A stretch of DNA of 64,000 nucleotides from contig JABAKD010000023.1 in assembly GCA_012845835.1 (NCBI GenBank), positions 11,750,427 through 11,814,426 on the forward strand. The letters are read 5' to 3'. The stretch is from Undaria pinnatifida (lineage: Eukaryota > Sar > Phaeophyceae > Laminariales > Alariaceae). Made by a program: the position numbers and the translations under genes. A model generated the notes under the pieces. The model saw only the letters and a program-made list of their open reading frames with translations, ran no database searches and was not told where the DNA came from. Below, in pieces: positions 33,961-45,100 of the stretch. The number at the start of each line of letters is the position of its first letter. Within the stretch, counting starts at the first letter, position 1.

Positions 33961-34639
33961 TAGGAGTGCCTGCGATTATCGAGCGTACGAATAGAAAGTG
34001 CTCTTTCCCCCAATATGGATGCGCCAGCAGTTTTTTTATACTATGATATATCGAGGGTACATATTCGTTTCTTGTAATAAAGAGGACGCCGGAGAACCTT
34101 CCGCCTACTCCTTGTTTTCCGTTATTCGTTTGCAACAGAGCAGTAGGTTGCCGAGCTTTTACCTGTAAGTACCCCTTTACCCGCGTTTTGTGCTACTCGG
34201 TTTTTGATGGAGAGCATGGTGTCGGATGCTTGCATAAGTATATCAAGCACGTGAAAATGAATACGAGGGGTACTGATGGCGTCATTGGACCTGTTAAAAT
34301 CTGCGTTTCACAGGATGTGTTTGCGATACGACGACGCATAGTAGTTACTGGAGATCGTAATAAACATACTTCCGCGCCACGACGACCCAATCAACGACTT
34401 CAATAGGATTATGAGGGCTCCTGCATCGGATTCAGCCACGATATCTTCTGATTGAAACCCACACGTGTCCCAAGCTGAAATGCATACGTTCCCGAGGGAA
34501 AAAAATATGATACTTGAGGGGCTTATTAGCCGATATATTACTGTGGTTTGATGGGACAACAAACCAAGAGATGGAGTACTCTCGCGTGCCAATATCGAAT
34601 ACCCAGTATGCTCTATCAACCTGCACGTAAAAATAAACA

Positions 34640-35375
34640 CGTAGTGAGCTGGGGCCAGCTACAACGGGGTACTCTCACAACGAAACTCAAAATTACACCC
34701 GCCACTGCTCAAGAAGACTGCGAGGAAAACAACCAGGGGCGAGGGGGGATGGGCTTCTGTTTTGACGCTCGGCAACAAAATAATCTTTACACTTACAAAA
34801 AAAAACAGGGGCCAGCAGCACCGTGGTATGCGCAAGACAAATCTCAACTTGCACCCTCCACTGCTTGACCAGACTGGGCGGAAAAAAAAACGGGAGGGGG
34901 GGGGGGGGGGGCACGACGACAACTAATACCCTGGACTCCTCTTAAAAAAAAGGGGGGCGGGGCGCCAGCTGCACCGTGGTACTATCACGATAAAGCGCAA
35001 AAATACACCCTCCACTGCTTGGCCAGACTGGGAGGAACAAAACGGGGTGGGGGGGGGGGGGGAATCGACAATCAATCCCCCTGGACTCCTTTTTAAACAA
35101 ACCAAAACGGGGCCCAGCTGCACAAGAGTACTCTCACGATAAACCACAAAATTTCACCCTCCACTGCTTGACCAGACTGGGAGGAACAAAACCGGGTGTT
35201 GGGGGGGGGGGGGATCGACAACCAATACCCTGGACTCCTATGAAATATAAACGGGTGCCAGCTGCACCGTGGTACTCTCACGATAAGCCACAAAGTTTCA
35301 CCCTCCACTGCTCCACCAGACTCGGAGGAAAAAAAAAGGGGGGAAGGGGGGGGGGTGGGAATCGACAACCAATGA
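34640..35375 (-). repeat. Minisatellite array B, inverted copies of array A
   Basis: The same ~150-bp monomer on the opposite strand. CACCCTCCACTGCTTGACCAG recurs at about 34694, 34852, 35004, 35155 and 35298, with poly-G where array A has poly-C. With array A it forms an imperfect giant palindrome around a 34000-34640 centre that shows no other feature. Confidence 0.92.
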
Positions 35376-35778
35376 TTCTCGCCTTGAGCACGACAGGCGG
35401 GATTGAAAAAAGGTTCCCCGGTGCTTGTCGGAAACAATCGACTCCAGTACCAGCATACAACGGTGCTTCGACATCCGGGTGTTGATGGAGGACGCATCCT
35501 CCGCGACATTTTCCTTCCTGATGACGGCAAGCACATCAGACGCCTTGCACTGATTGCTTCCGTACCCCAACGTAATGTTTTCGTCGACAGAGTATGACTT
35601 CCCCTTCATAGCCGCGCAAAGCGTAAGAACGACCCCCTCTGGGATAGTTTCTGACTGGACCGGTGTGCTCGCTTTGACTTGACCTGTGTTCAAAACGTAG
35701 CGAGCACCGGGGAAAGGCACAAACTTTAATCTCATGGACGTGTGGCGTAAAATCGGGCTGCGCACTCGAACGAGTAGC
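35376..35778 (-). CDS. Unrecognised exon in Harbinger element
   Basis: On the minus strand a CTACTGTTTCAG acceptor (ending 35779) opens a frame of about 130 codons. It contains MRLKFVPFPGARYVLNTGQ, a VVLTLCAAMKGKSY segment and SKHRCMLVLESIVSD, then runs into array B. Composition is protein-like, and it lies where Harbinger elements often carry a second, DNA-binding gene. I see no SANT/Myb signature, so the role is unknown. Confidence 0.4.
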
Positions 35779-36540
35779 CTGAAACAGTAGAGATAAAAAA
35801 AACTGCGCTATGAAGCAGTATACTGGATTGCATCAGAACTGGAAGCGTATACTGGCAGACTGGACCAGTGCAACACACCACCAGAAATATAATACCACCT
35901 GGCAATGTATACTGCGCATCCATACGACAATGTTAAGCGGAAGGAGCGCTAACCGATGACTACAGCCGTACCCAATTATATAATAGTAGACTATACACAA
36001 AGCAGTGTATATTCTGTATAATGTGCTGTTAAAGTCCTGCGTATACCCATATATACCTAGTATACAGTACTGCTGTATACTGGTACCTGGTATACTGTAC
36101 GCGACTTACGTCAAGAACTTGGGAGTTAATATTTTAAGAAAGAGCTTTGTTTAATAAGAAATTACGGCTAAGCGTTTGTGATCAGGCAGGAACGCCACCG
36201 TAAATACTACCACCTAGTAAATGATACCTCGTAGCCTTTAAAATCCTACGCTCAACGTTGAGATCACAATAAGCCGCGAGCCTGAGCCCAAATAGGAGTT
36301 TCTTACCTGCTCTCGCGTACTTCACGATGATGTCCATACAAATACAGCTGTAGTTTGTGTGCCCACTCACAGATCACAGCTCTATATATCTTGCTGTACG
36401 TGCAAGATTCAAAAATATACGATTTCGTGTAGACTACTGCTGTAGAGTATGTGCAAAATTCAAAATTCAAAAATGTACGAACTCGTACGACGAACAAGCT
36501 ACGTGCAACATTTGAAAATGTTTGAACTTGTATGGACTTG
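35779..36540. other. Intergenic or intron sequence
   Basis: AT-richer sequence with repeated TGTATACTGG and GTATACTGCG motifs (35815-36110) and CGTGCAAGATTCAAAAATA-like duplicates near 36395-36510. No gene is supported. Confidence 0.4.
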
Positions 36541-36638
36541 ATCCTCACCTTCATCACCATCAGCTGTTGTTGCTGCTGCTGCTGCTGTCCCGGAGCCCCA
36601 CGCTCTCAGCACCGGCGTCCAAACACCTACCCTGGCAT

Positions 36639-36873
36639 TCAGCAGCTGCCTCCTTCCCCTGTGTTTGGTGTCCCATCGAAGTGTTCGTGGGGCTGATGCT
36701 GTCTGTGGCCTCGGTGATTGACGCCACATCTACACAAGTGCTTCCCCTTGAAAATCCAGGCAACTTCGTTCGCACTGGGCCCGTCGTCCTTCCGTCGCTG
36801 CTGTCGCCGGATTGCAAGAATCTGCTTGGCCTGGGGCAATTCCTCTGCGGTCTTCCGGGATGTCGTTCATGCT
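36639..36873 (-). CDS. Possible first exon of Harbinger second gene
   Basis: The minus-strand frame contains TAEELPQAKQILAIRRQQRR and NEVAWIFKGKHLCRCG, a charged, helix-prone composition. A competing frame starts at an ATG near 36869. It is oriented away from the right terminus like the 35376-35778 exon, so the two may belong together; the joining intron is not resolved. Confidence 0.3.
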
Positions 36874-37047
36874 TGCTGTGTGACGACGCGCGTGACTGCT
36901 GGTGTGGGTGGTGGTGGCGGTCTTGCTTTATGGCTCGGCTTTCAAAAATCAGGAAAAAAAAAGACAAACAACCCCGCGCTCGATAATAATGCAGCCGTTT
37001 TTTCATGGAAATCCTGGAAAAAAAAGAGGAAATTTAGGAAATTCACG

Positions 37048-37066
37048 TCTCCGATAAGAACGGCCC
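37048..37066 (-). repeat. Harbinger right terminal inverted repeat
   Basis: TCTCCGATAAGAACGGCCC, the exact inverse of 29412-29430; followed by TTA at 37067-37069 and the resumed CTG-rich unit. Confidence 0.93.
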
Positions 37067-37185
37067 TTAGTGCCGGTTCTTCGTGCCGGTACTTCGTATT
37101 TCGTTATTTATAACTTTTGTATACATGATCGTGGCGCCTAGTGCCTATTGATGCTGCTCTTTGCTGCTGCTGCTGCTAGTGCCGC

Positions 37186-39195
37186 TAAACGACCTCATCC
37201 CCAAGTTAAATACCGAACAACAAACAGTTTTCGATACCGTTACGTTATCTATAAACTCCAAAGCAGGTGGTGTTTTCATGATCGATGCCACCGCCGGCTC
37301 AGGCGAAACCTTCACCATGTGTGCTCTGTCTGCTAACCTAAGGGCGAATGGAAAACTAGTCATCTGCACTGTTTCAACTGGCATTGCTGCTCTACTTCTT
37401 CCAGGTGGTCTCACTGCCCATTCAACCTTTAAAATCCCTATCGGCGACAACATACTTGAAGGCTCTCTATGCAATGTCAGGGCTGAAACTGAGCGTGCTC
37501 AAGTCCTTCGCCGTGCAGACCTCATCATGCGGAACGAAATTGCTATGAGTAGTAGTTTTGCCCCGGAAGCGCTTGATCTCATCCTCCGGGATTTACGTCA
37601 AACAAGCACACCCTTCGGAGGTGCCACCGTACTCTTCTCAGGTGACTGGCGTCAAGTTGGTCCTGTCATTCCATTTGGAACACCAACCGATGTTGTCGAT
37701 ACAGCTTTCATTTCTTCGTATCTCTGGAAACATGTTAAACGATTCCGCCTGGTGCAGTCCATGCGCGACCGCCTAAATAAACCATGCTCAAGAACAGTCC
37801 GTGCCATCGGTAAAGGCAATATTCCGCCTATTACTCTTCAAGATCAATCACAAGTTATACCCATGCAATATTATTACACGGAAGATGACACCGAGAATGA
37901 CGCGGAAAATGATACAACGGCTTTATTTACCTGTAGCATCAAAGGTGCTACTGATTTCGAGCACCTCAGCGATTTTGTATATCCCGACCTTTTTACTGCC
38001 GATCCCACCCAGTTCGCTGAACGGGGTATCCTAGCGCGTACTAATATCAGCATCGATCAAATTAACAACCATGTTCGTGGTTTACTCCTTAATTCATTGC
38101 ACAGCCAGCTTAGCTCGAACCGCTTAGTAACTAGGATGACCCTTACGAGGTCACCTCTGAATATCTCGAGGCGGTTGACGTTCCCGGTGTCCCACAACAC
38201 ATGCTCAACCTCAAGATGGATTCTGTTGTTATGTTCATTCGAAACGTCAATTTTGATGCTGGCATTGTCAACGACCTAACTAAAAGGTGTTGTTAAAGCC
38301 ATTTCGCCCCGAATCGTTCAAAGTTCAAGTCATCGCTCCCGGTGACCCACTCGTCAAAGTTCCTCGCATAACCTTCGAAGTTCAGGGGGGCTCAAAAGGC
38401 AATACTTTTCATCGACAACAATTTTCTCTTCGCGTCTGTTACGCTGTTACTATTAGCAAATCCCAAGGACAAACGCTTACGAAAGTTGGACTTGATCTTC
38501 GCGACTACGTCTTTTGTCACGGCCAACTCTACGTTGCATTAAGCAGAACAACCTCTAGCTCCAACATCCTCTGCCTCGTTCCGCCTGAACGGTCTATTCA
38601 TGGGGCTTCTCATGTCGCAAATAGTGTTTACGATCCACTCATTCACACAGCCACGGGTGACAGCATTCCTTCGTTTAGCCCCCTTTTCTACCGCGCTCCC
38701 ACAAACAACTCACCTCGGCGTCAATTGCCTCTGGGCTTTCCAAATGAATCTCAACCTTCCTGGACCATTATTGACGAGGTTGGCGACGGTACTTGTCTCT
38801 TACGTGCTATCTCCAGACGTGTATTCAACGATCCGCAACAACATTCGCGAGTCAGGCATCACATTATGTCCCATAATTCTCAAAACCATGACCTCTTCAT
38901 GTTGCATACCTCGAACGTCTTTCACAACCAACAAATACACTTTCTTGGCCAACCATCACGTTACTATCATAGCCTGCAAGAATACTTAGACATAATGTCA
39001 CACCCATACTCCTATGCTGGCTACATCGAAATCGCCACTGCTCAGCAATTATACGGTTTAACCATTAACATTATCTTTGCCGGTTCCGTTACCTTCTCCG
39101 CCCCCCCAGATCCTCCTCTCAACAACCACATGCATGCTTCATACCACCCTCATTCCATGCATTATTCCACCCGCACCGTGACTCAATACGCGTGA
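37186..39195 (+). pseudogene. Helitron Pif1-type helicase with C-terminal OTU domain, 5'-truncated
   Basis: Begins abruptly inside the CTG-rich repeat unit, so the Rep (HUH) domain is missing. Helicase motifs in order: LNTEQQTVFD; Walker A ATAGSGETFTM, where the invariant Lys is Glu; ADLIMRNEIAM, where Asp-Glu of Walker B is Asn-Glu; LFSGDWRQVGPVIP; and after a frame slip near 38130, VPGVPQHMLNLKMDSVVMFIRN. A stop at about 38294 and a further slip follow. Then the C-terminal helicase motif CYAVTISKSQGQT and HGQLYVALSRT. An OTU cysteine-protease-like domain follows, with DEVGDGTCLLRAISRRVF (catalytic Asp and Cys region) and a later IEIATAQQLYGLTINII. OTU fusions are known in some Helitrons. 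The ATPase is dead as read. Confidence 0.9.
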
Positions 39196-39315
39196 ACAAC
39201 AAGTTAAACATCTTCGTTTACTTCTGTTATCTCTTTCGTCCGCACAACATGTTAACCTCTCTCAGCACATGTACGTAAAGCTTTACGCTGTTACGACTTT
39301 CTTTATTTTTATTTG

Positions 39316-39347
39316 GGGCTTCCAGGCAATCTAAGCCTGGAAAGCCC
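39316..39347. repeat. Hairpin downstream of Helitron coding region
   Basis: GGGCTTCCAGGC, loop of about 7 nt, GCCTGGAAAGCCC. It lies 120 bp past the helicase-OTU stop, where a Helitron 3'-terminal hairpin would be expected. No clear CTRR end follows, so this assignment is tentative. Confidence 0.5.
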
Positions 39348-39596
39348 AAAATGAAAATCAAGAAATTCGTTACAGCATAATAGTCTATACATTTACATTT
39401 TGTTTTTCACGATAACAAAAACTTTGTAGTAATGTGCAACCTTGCATCACCCCCATTGAACAAGTAATAAGTTCTTGCGTTACCCCCATTCTGTTGACTA
39501 TTGTTCACCTCCATTACTACCCTTCTTTATAAGAGTTTTGTTCATCTTTTTGAAAAATTTGAAACACCACTCCAAAGGGAAATCTTGTACGTATTT
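39348..39596. other. No recognised feature
   Basis: AT-rich spacer between the Helitron remnant and the SINE. TTACCCCCATT-like motifs repeat near 39447-39510. No gene. Confidence 0.4.
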
Positions 39597-39778
39597 TATA
39601 TAAAAATTATCAAAAGAAATCTGTGAGTACGACCGATTGAATGGTTTAACTCAGCTTTGCAAGCTGCGTGGTACATCTATGTTTCGCTAATATACAGTAG
39701 TACTACCAGTTGCATATAAAAAAATAGTACTGGTAGATTCCACTGCTGCTGTGACATTGTGGTCTAGTAGATAGACTG
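39597..39778 (+). repeat. tRNA-derived SINE, copy S7, 5' half (split by LTR element)
   Basis: Starts with GACCGATTGAATGG and GCTTTGCAAGCTGCGTGGTA, continues to ATTGTGGTCTAGTAGATAGACTG, then stops at the LTR. The core resumes at 53210 as CTGTCCGTTCATAATCC and GGTTCGAATCCGGGTGTCATC. Confidence 0.9.
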
Positions 39779-40047
39779 TGTGAAATTAAAGGTGGGGGAC
39801 ACAGAGTGCCCCCTGCAGGTCTGCCAATTAAGCAGGTCCTCGGAGAGTACTCACTTTCGTTCCTTCGTAGAGATGTAGCTTTATTAGTTTCCACCAGAGC
39901 CCGGGATAGCTTCTGAGATCGGAGGCGCGTGCCTCCGATCTAATTCCTAACTTCCCCGAATATAAACCGCCAACCTTATCATACGAAACCCATCCAAATG
40001 ATCTCAAATTCGGATACCTACAGGCCTTTCGAGGCCGTATCTTAACA
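39779..40047 (-). repeat. 3' LTR, 269 bp
   Basis: Reads TGTGAAATTAAAGG on the plus strand at the left edge and TATCTTAACA at the right. Same palindrome and AATAAA-like region as the LTRs at 12806 and 14793, though here the latter reads ACTAATAAAG on the minus strand. Confidence 0.93.
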
Positions 40048-41239
40048 CTAGCCCACCCTGATGAGTCGCATATGCAGAAATATGGGAGATTCGGGGAAAC
40101 TCCGGTTCTACGAACTAGACCATGAGACGAAGATGCAGCTCCTCAAAACCCACTCCCACACCTCTAACCGTCTGGCTATGGAGCCAGGAACACGCGAAGA
40201 AAATCAGTAGAAAGAAAAGCAGACCCTACAACAAGGCAATAGTCACCCATCATAAACCTGCCGCATGCCGCCGGTGAGGCGGGGGGGGCAGAAAAGGCTC
40301 TAGAACCTGCCGCATGCCGCCGGAGTGGCGGGGGGGACAGGAAAGGCTCCACGGTAAACCAACCACAGAAAAGGTACTATGGCGAGGTGAGCCCTCGTCG
40401 ATATGGAGGGGAACACAGGCGCTAACAGAAGGGAGAAGTCATGCGAAAAACCTCCCGCGGGCCATCGGCAAGGCGGGGGGTTAGACGAGGAAACGACGAA
40501 TACCCGGGATGGAAGGTGTCAACACCTACAGCTCCGCTAGGGGAGGAAGTGTTTAGACGAAAAAAAAACAGAGCAGAACAAATACAACACAAAAAACATA
40601 AAAGAAGACACACAGACCCGTACACTGGTCGACCCCCGGCTCTGGGCTGAGGAGGGCGTCTGCAGGGCGAAATTGAACAATGACAAAAAGGCGACAGCTC
40701 TGCGCCTCAGATATCGGCGTTTTACCCGAACCCTGACCCGGCACTGAGCAGGGGGTTCGGCAGGACAGAAAAAAGAAATATATATGGAAAGAACCGCCCC
40801 AAACCTCGACAAAGACCTTAAGGACACTACGAACAACCCAAAGACGACGACGCAAAACTCATAACTAAAAAAAATGAAGAACTATCGAGGAGCGGTGGTG
40901 GCTTGGAAGCCAACTGGCCACGGCCGCGCCTCGAGATTCGTCTACGTTACGTTGAATTCTACGAGGAAACGCACTGGCGATGTGAACTTGCAAGCACCAA
41001 GAGCCTCGTACGGCTCCCGTTGAAGTCGTGTAGCGCGCCGGGGGAAGAGGGAGTTTAATCGGTCCCGGGTCGTCCAGAAAGCGGACCAGATATACCTTGT
41101 CCTCGGTAGTGCTTGCGCTGATTTTTCCTAGCCACCATAAACCATCGTCTCCCTTGTACCAAAAGTGGGCTCCCTTAGGGAGTACTGTGTCGTGGTAGCG
41201 ACGGAGCCAATCGGTTCGGGGAACAGGCGTAGCCCGGTG
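40048..41239 (-). other. 3' untranslated region of the LTR element
   Basis: Matches 13885-14792 of the small element from about 40957 down to the LTR, including a duplicated CGCATGCCGCCGG hairpin segment (about 40258-40350). It carries no convincing ORF; frames seen here differ between the two copies. Confidence 0.75.
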
Positions 41240-42050
41240 CTAGGAAACGTTCCCCGTTGTTGCGGGGGAGCTCACGCTGTGCCGCCCCGATCCGCATTCG
41301 GCGGTAAAGGCGGTTGGTTTGGCGGTGCTGTCCGGGGTTCCGGCGCAATAACGCAAGATGTGGGAGCGGGAGAGGTGAATATCCATTTCCCGCTCCCAGG
41401 AGGGTTCGGAGAGTCCCGCCCAATGCGTCTTGTATAGCACCGCGATGACGCCACCTCGCCCCCGTACCGACTGATGACCAGTGATCTGCTCCACCTCCAG
41501 CCGTTGGAGGGGAGTCGAAACGTCGTCTTGAGTGACGTGGTACGGTGGAGACTTCTTGGAAAATTTGTTGAGCACATACTGTGTCAGCCCCGCCGGCAGG
41601 TATTTGGGCATGTCCCCGCTGTCGAGGGGGTTGGCACAGGGTTTGCAGCGCTCGATGGCCACACACCGACGAGCGTCCGAACCAGGCAGGTCGGAAGGGA
41701 GATCCAAATAAAGGAGGTTGCTCCCGAGCGGCGAGCCGTCCAGGGTCTCGGCGGCGGAGCAGGGACCGACGGCCAGGACCTTGTATGGGCCCGTCCAGTT
41801 AAGCGCGAGTTTGGCCTTGAGTACCTTGGCGTCGGTGTTCGCCTTCACACCCTGGCGGATGGTAGACGCAGAATTTTATACCCATGCCCAACCACCCACA
41901 GTGAAGTTAGGTGCTGGACGCAGCGCGTCGGCGAGGGCGGAGTTTCTGCGGTTAACACGGGAAACGGTGAGGCCGTGGTGTGCGCGGACAATGTCGTTCG
42001 CGCGCTTTTGCCGGTCGGTGGCCAAATCGCAATAGGCCAGGTGGTCACGG
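41240..42050 (-). pseudogene. Integrase C-terminus with SH3-like segment and chromodomain
   Basis: Downstream half of the integrase, cut from 43074-44441 by a Copia insertion. It contains DRQKRANDIVRAHHGLTVSR, then KLALNWTGPYKVLAVGP (the SH3-like GPY segment of Ty3/gypsy integrases), then a chromodomain-like stretch. That stretch has LEVEQITGHQSVRGRGG, VLYKTHWAGLSEPSWE and HILRYCAG, with the aromatic Tyr and Trp positions and the EPSWE signature kept. Chromodomains on integrases recognise histone marks and bias insertion to particular chromatin. One frame change lies near 41860. Confidence 0.88.
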
Positions 42051-43068
42051 TGTGAATAGCCTATGAACACAATGGTTGTGTGAAGGCTCTGTCTTCTATG
42101 CGAAGAGATGCAGAGGTGGCAATGAAGTGTCTGTAAAGATCACTTGTGATAAGAAAGATAAAGGATAGTTTGGAAAGGGCGCTTGAGGCCAAAAAGAGAT
42201 GAAGAAGAAAGCAGAGAAAGGAGGAAGAGAAGAAGAGTTGGGAAAGTTGGGAGAGAATTAAGCCTGTTTTTGATTCTGCCGTGTACGGTGTACGACCGGA
42301 TTCTACCGCGTGCTATCGGACTTTTCAATATCCGACAAACCGCGATGTACCGAGGACGGAGAAGAGTTTTACGCACAAACCGAATAGGCAATATATCGAC
42401 AAGCGATTCGCCTATTATAATTCAACCGCAAGACTGCAATGGACCGGGGAAGAACAAGGCCGACGTACGACACATCGCATCACAACCTTTCTTCCCGACC
42501 ATCTCCGGCAAAAACTTTAAACCGGAAACCGTCCTCGCTGTTCATGCTTCGACGACTCTTAAAGCGACGACTTCCCTGCCTAAAACCATTCCAGCTAACA
42601 TCGGGCACAGGAGGCTGCTGGGTCATCCCAAGCAGGTGATAGCCGAGGCTCATAACCTGTGAATAGCCTGTGAACACAATGGTTGTGTGAAGGCTCTGTC
42701 TTCTATGCGAAGAGATGCAGAGGTTGCACCGAAGTGTCTGTTAAGATCACTTGTGATAAGAAAGAAAAAAGGATAGTTTGGAAAGGGCGCTTGAGGCCAA
42801 AAAGAGAAGAAGAATTGGGAAAGTTGGGAGAGTTGGGAGAGTGATCATGGTGGGGTGCATCACCACCTGATCATCACGGAACAATGCCCATAGTACGGTA
42901 GAATATCGGGACAACGGGACAACTTTAACATACTCAAATATACGTTTACATTTAGGTTACACCGAAGATTCAACGTAAGATTCAACTTAAGATTCAACTG
43001 CATATCTTATTCGTGCGAATAGACTGCGCATTAACTTAGATTTGAATCCAAGGTTCATACTTTCAACA
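42051..43068 (-). mobile_element. Copia-derived insertion in the integrase gene (1,018 bp)
   Basis: Flanked by the 5-bp duplication CACGG (42046-42050 and 43069-43073). A full 411-bp LTR (42658-43068) of the Copia family at 54461 lies upstream in element orientation, followed by the same GGTTATGAGCC primer-binding start. A 3'-terminal piece of about 205 bp of the same LTR ends it (42051-42255). Between them about 150 bp (42488-42640) matches Copia polyprotein sequence at 56942-57080, but on the opposite strand to the LTRs. The interior is therefore rearranged. It is non-autonomous and younger than its host element. Confidence 0.9.
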
Positions 43069-43073
43069 CACGG

Positions 43074-44441
43074 GTCAGACTCTGGTGTCCCACGACACCT
43101 GTGCGGTCGAAAATCGTCAGGGGGAGCCGTGGGAGTCTGCTCATGTGGACCCCGTTGGGCGCCAAATCCGTCGCCGCGCTGACAGAGTTGTTGTAAGCGA
43201 ATTCTACGTGGGGCAGATGCAAGTCCCGATCGTCTTGTCGCTCGTCGACGACCATAGCCAGCATTTGGGCCATAGTGTGGTTTACCCGCTCAACGCCCCC
43301 GTTACAGTTGGGATTATAGGAGCTTGTAGCAAGCTTGTGTGTACACCCAACAGCTGATATACAGCTTGTGAAGCTTGGAGCAGAACTGCAGTCCGTTGTC
43401 CGAGAGTATGGTGCGCGGGCACCCCCACAAGGGGATGTATTGGTTCACCAGGATATTGGCTGTACCTTCCGCGGTGAACTCAGCGGCAGTAACGGGGAAC
43501 ATGTCGGCCCGACGACTGAATCGATCGGTGAACAGCAGGATGTAGGTGTTGCCTCGTGGTGTGGCCGGAAGGGGGCCGAAGTAGTCAACACTGACGGCGA
43601 TACCTGGACCTTCCGGCAGAGGCATTGTGATGATGGGCCAGCGGACAGTCAGCCGTGGGGTTTTCCGCGCTTGGCACTTCAAGCAGTGGCGAAGCCACCA
43701 CCGGGTGCACACACTCATGCCAATCCACCAATAAAAACGCTCCAGCATGCGCAACGTGCGCGTGGTGCCAAGGTGCCAGGAGGCCGTCGAGTGGCAAGCT
43801 TGCATGGTCCAAGGGCGCATGAGCAGGGGAACGTAGATGCGAACTGGCTCATCGTTTAGCAAGCAAGCAGCTTGTCCCACAGAGTTCGGTTTGTCAGATC
43901 TTGTTGGCGGGAGTGTCGGGTTACGGACGAATAGGACGATGTCGTCGTCGGTTGTATGTAGTCGACCCTTACCCGCCAGTTCCTGGATGTCCGAGAGGGA
44001 GGAACGCTTGGGCGAGGGGTAGCATGCTAAGAAGTCGGGTGGCAAGGCCGACGGCCGGCCGATAGAGATGTAACGTATCGTGGCGTGGCACGTCGGCTCT
44101 GCGTGTTGTTCGCGCTTCCAATCGGCATGTGAATAACGCGCGACGGAATCCGCGAACCGTAACTCAGCAGCGTCGCCGAGGGCGTCCGACCTTGTACATG
44201 CAGTCGGCGTGTCACCAGGAGAAGGCGTGAGCCGTAAGAGAGGAGTTTCCGTGTAGGCTCTTCGTGGTCGCGGTCGGACGGTAGTGGCACCGTGCGGACC
44301 GGCGAGTCGGCAAGAGCAGGGGTCCCGGCAGTCGACGGGGTCGGCCGCGGCCGTGGGACTCGCGGCGGGGTTGTACCTCGTCTGGAAGATGGCCGAGGGG
44401 CCCCGCCGAGCCCGAATCCATAATCTACAGCGCGGGTGCAT
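43074..44441 (-). pseudogene. Integrase N-terminal zinc domain and catalytic core
   Basis: Minus-strand frame with the HHCC zinc module (HSTASWHLG..RMLERFYWW, then CLKCQARK). It continues with the first catalytic Asp in VSVDYFGPLP and the second in TILSDNGLQF. A frame slip near 43325-43345 follows, then the Glu in NGGVERVNHTM with VEFAYNNS. This is the D,D(35)E order of Ty3/gypsy integrases. Upstream, about 120 codons of Pro/Arg-rich sequence lead in, with no RNase H motif. The catalytic residues are all present, but the frame is broken and the gene is physically split at 43068. Confidence 0.9.
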
Positions 44442-45100
44442 TTCCTGTTGTTGTCGCTGTTAGTCGGCACGTCGTCGACGACGGAGGTGCTGGAGTGCCA
44501 AGCATGGCGGAGACGGACACAGTCGAACCGGTGGTCGCGGCGGGGGCCGTCTCCTGTAAAGAACTCCGGGATAGATAAGTCGGCTGTGCGATGGGCGTCG
44601 CTGCAGCCAGGGCTTCTGCGGAGCCCGTGCCGCTCTCGATGGGTATGGCAAAAACCGAAGCGAAAACAGTGTCGGCGGCAGGTGAAATCGACCCGCGGCC
44701 GGTACAGCCTTCGGTAGTGGCGACGGAGGCAGAAACACGAGCGACGAATCTCCCCGGGGAAGCAGAAAGGCCGTCAATCCTTATACGTGGCTCGTGTGTG
44801 CGAAAATCGTGAAACGCGGTAGAGGTGCGAGGGAGCCCACCCAAGGCAGCATGTTCAGTGCGGGGCACGAGCCCACCCAAGACAGTGCTTTCGGCGAGGG
44901 GTTCGAGTCAACCCAAAGCAGTGCTTTCGGTGTGGGGCACGAGCCCACCCAAGACAGTGCTTTTGGCGAGGGGCGCGAGTCCACCCGAACCGACTCCTGG
45001 CATCGGCGAGGAGGGAGCGCCCGCGGGTCCGTAGGAGGTAGATACCGCTATCTCCAACGGGGTTGGGGCTTGTCAACCCCACGAGGTTGGATTTTTTCAA
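44442..45100 (-). other. Pro/Leu-rich repeat segment before integrase
   Basis: Homologous to 13460-13880 of the small element. Includes tandem 42-bp repeats (44850-45000) and an Ala/Thr/Pro-rich frame (44425-44880). In an intact Ty3/gypsy element reverse transcriptase and RNase H would lie here; I find neither the polymerase YxDD box nor RNase H motifs on either strand. Confidence 0.55.

Larger units (their letters stand above)
29412..37066 (+). mobile_element. PIF/Harbinger DNA transposon (7,655 bp)
   Basis: Perfect 19-bp terminal inverted repeats GGGCCGTTCTTATCGGAGA at 29412-29430 and 37048-37066. They are flanked by the 3-bp duplication TTA (29409-29411 and 37067-37069), the usual target of this superfamily. 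The uninterrupted target is visible in the neighbouring repeat unit near 28875-28895 (TTATTATTAGTGCCGG). Subterminal TTTCCTAA motifs occur at both ends and are expanded to a 9-bp array on the left. The element carries a plus-strand transposase (29750-32186), minus-strand exon-like frames (35376-35778 and 36639-36873) and two inverted minisatellites between them. Confidence 0.93.

Noticed and set aside
32560-35375. CRISPR-like array from regularly spaced repeats
   Set aside because: Repeats are contiguous ~145-bp monomers with variable poly-C tracts in a eukaryotic transposon, with no short repeat/unique spacer structure.
39316-39347. Definitive Helitron 3' end
   Set aside because: The hairpin is strong, but no CTRR terminus follows at the expected spacing, so the boundary is not claimed.
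40537-40855. Envelope-like gene in the LTR element's 3' region
   Set aside because: The frames have hydrophobic stretches but differ between the two family copies and carry no signal or fusion-type organisation.
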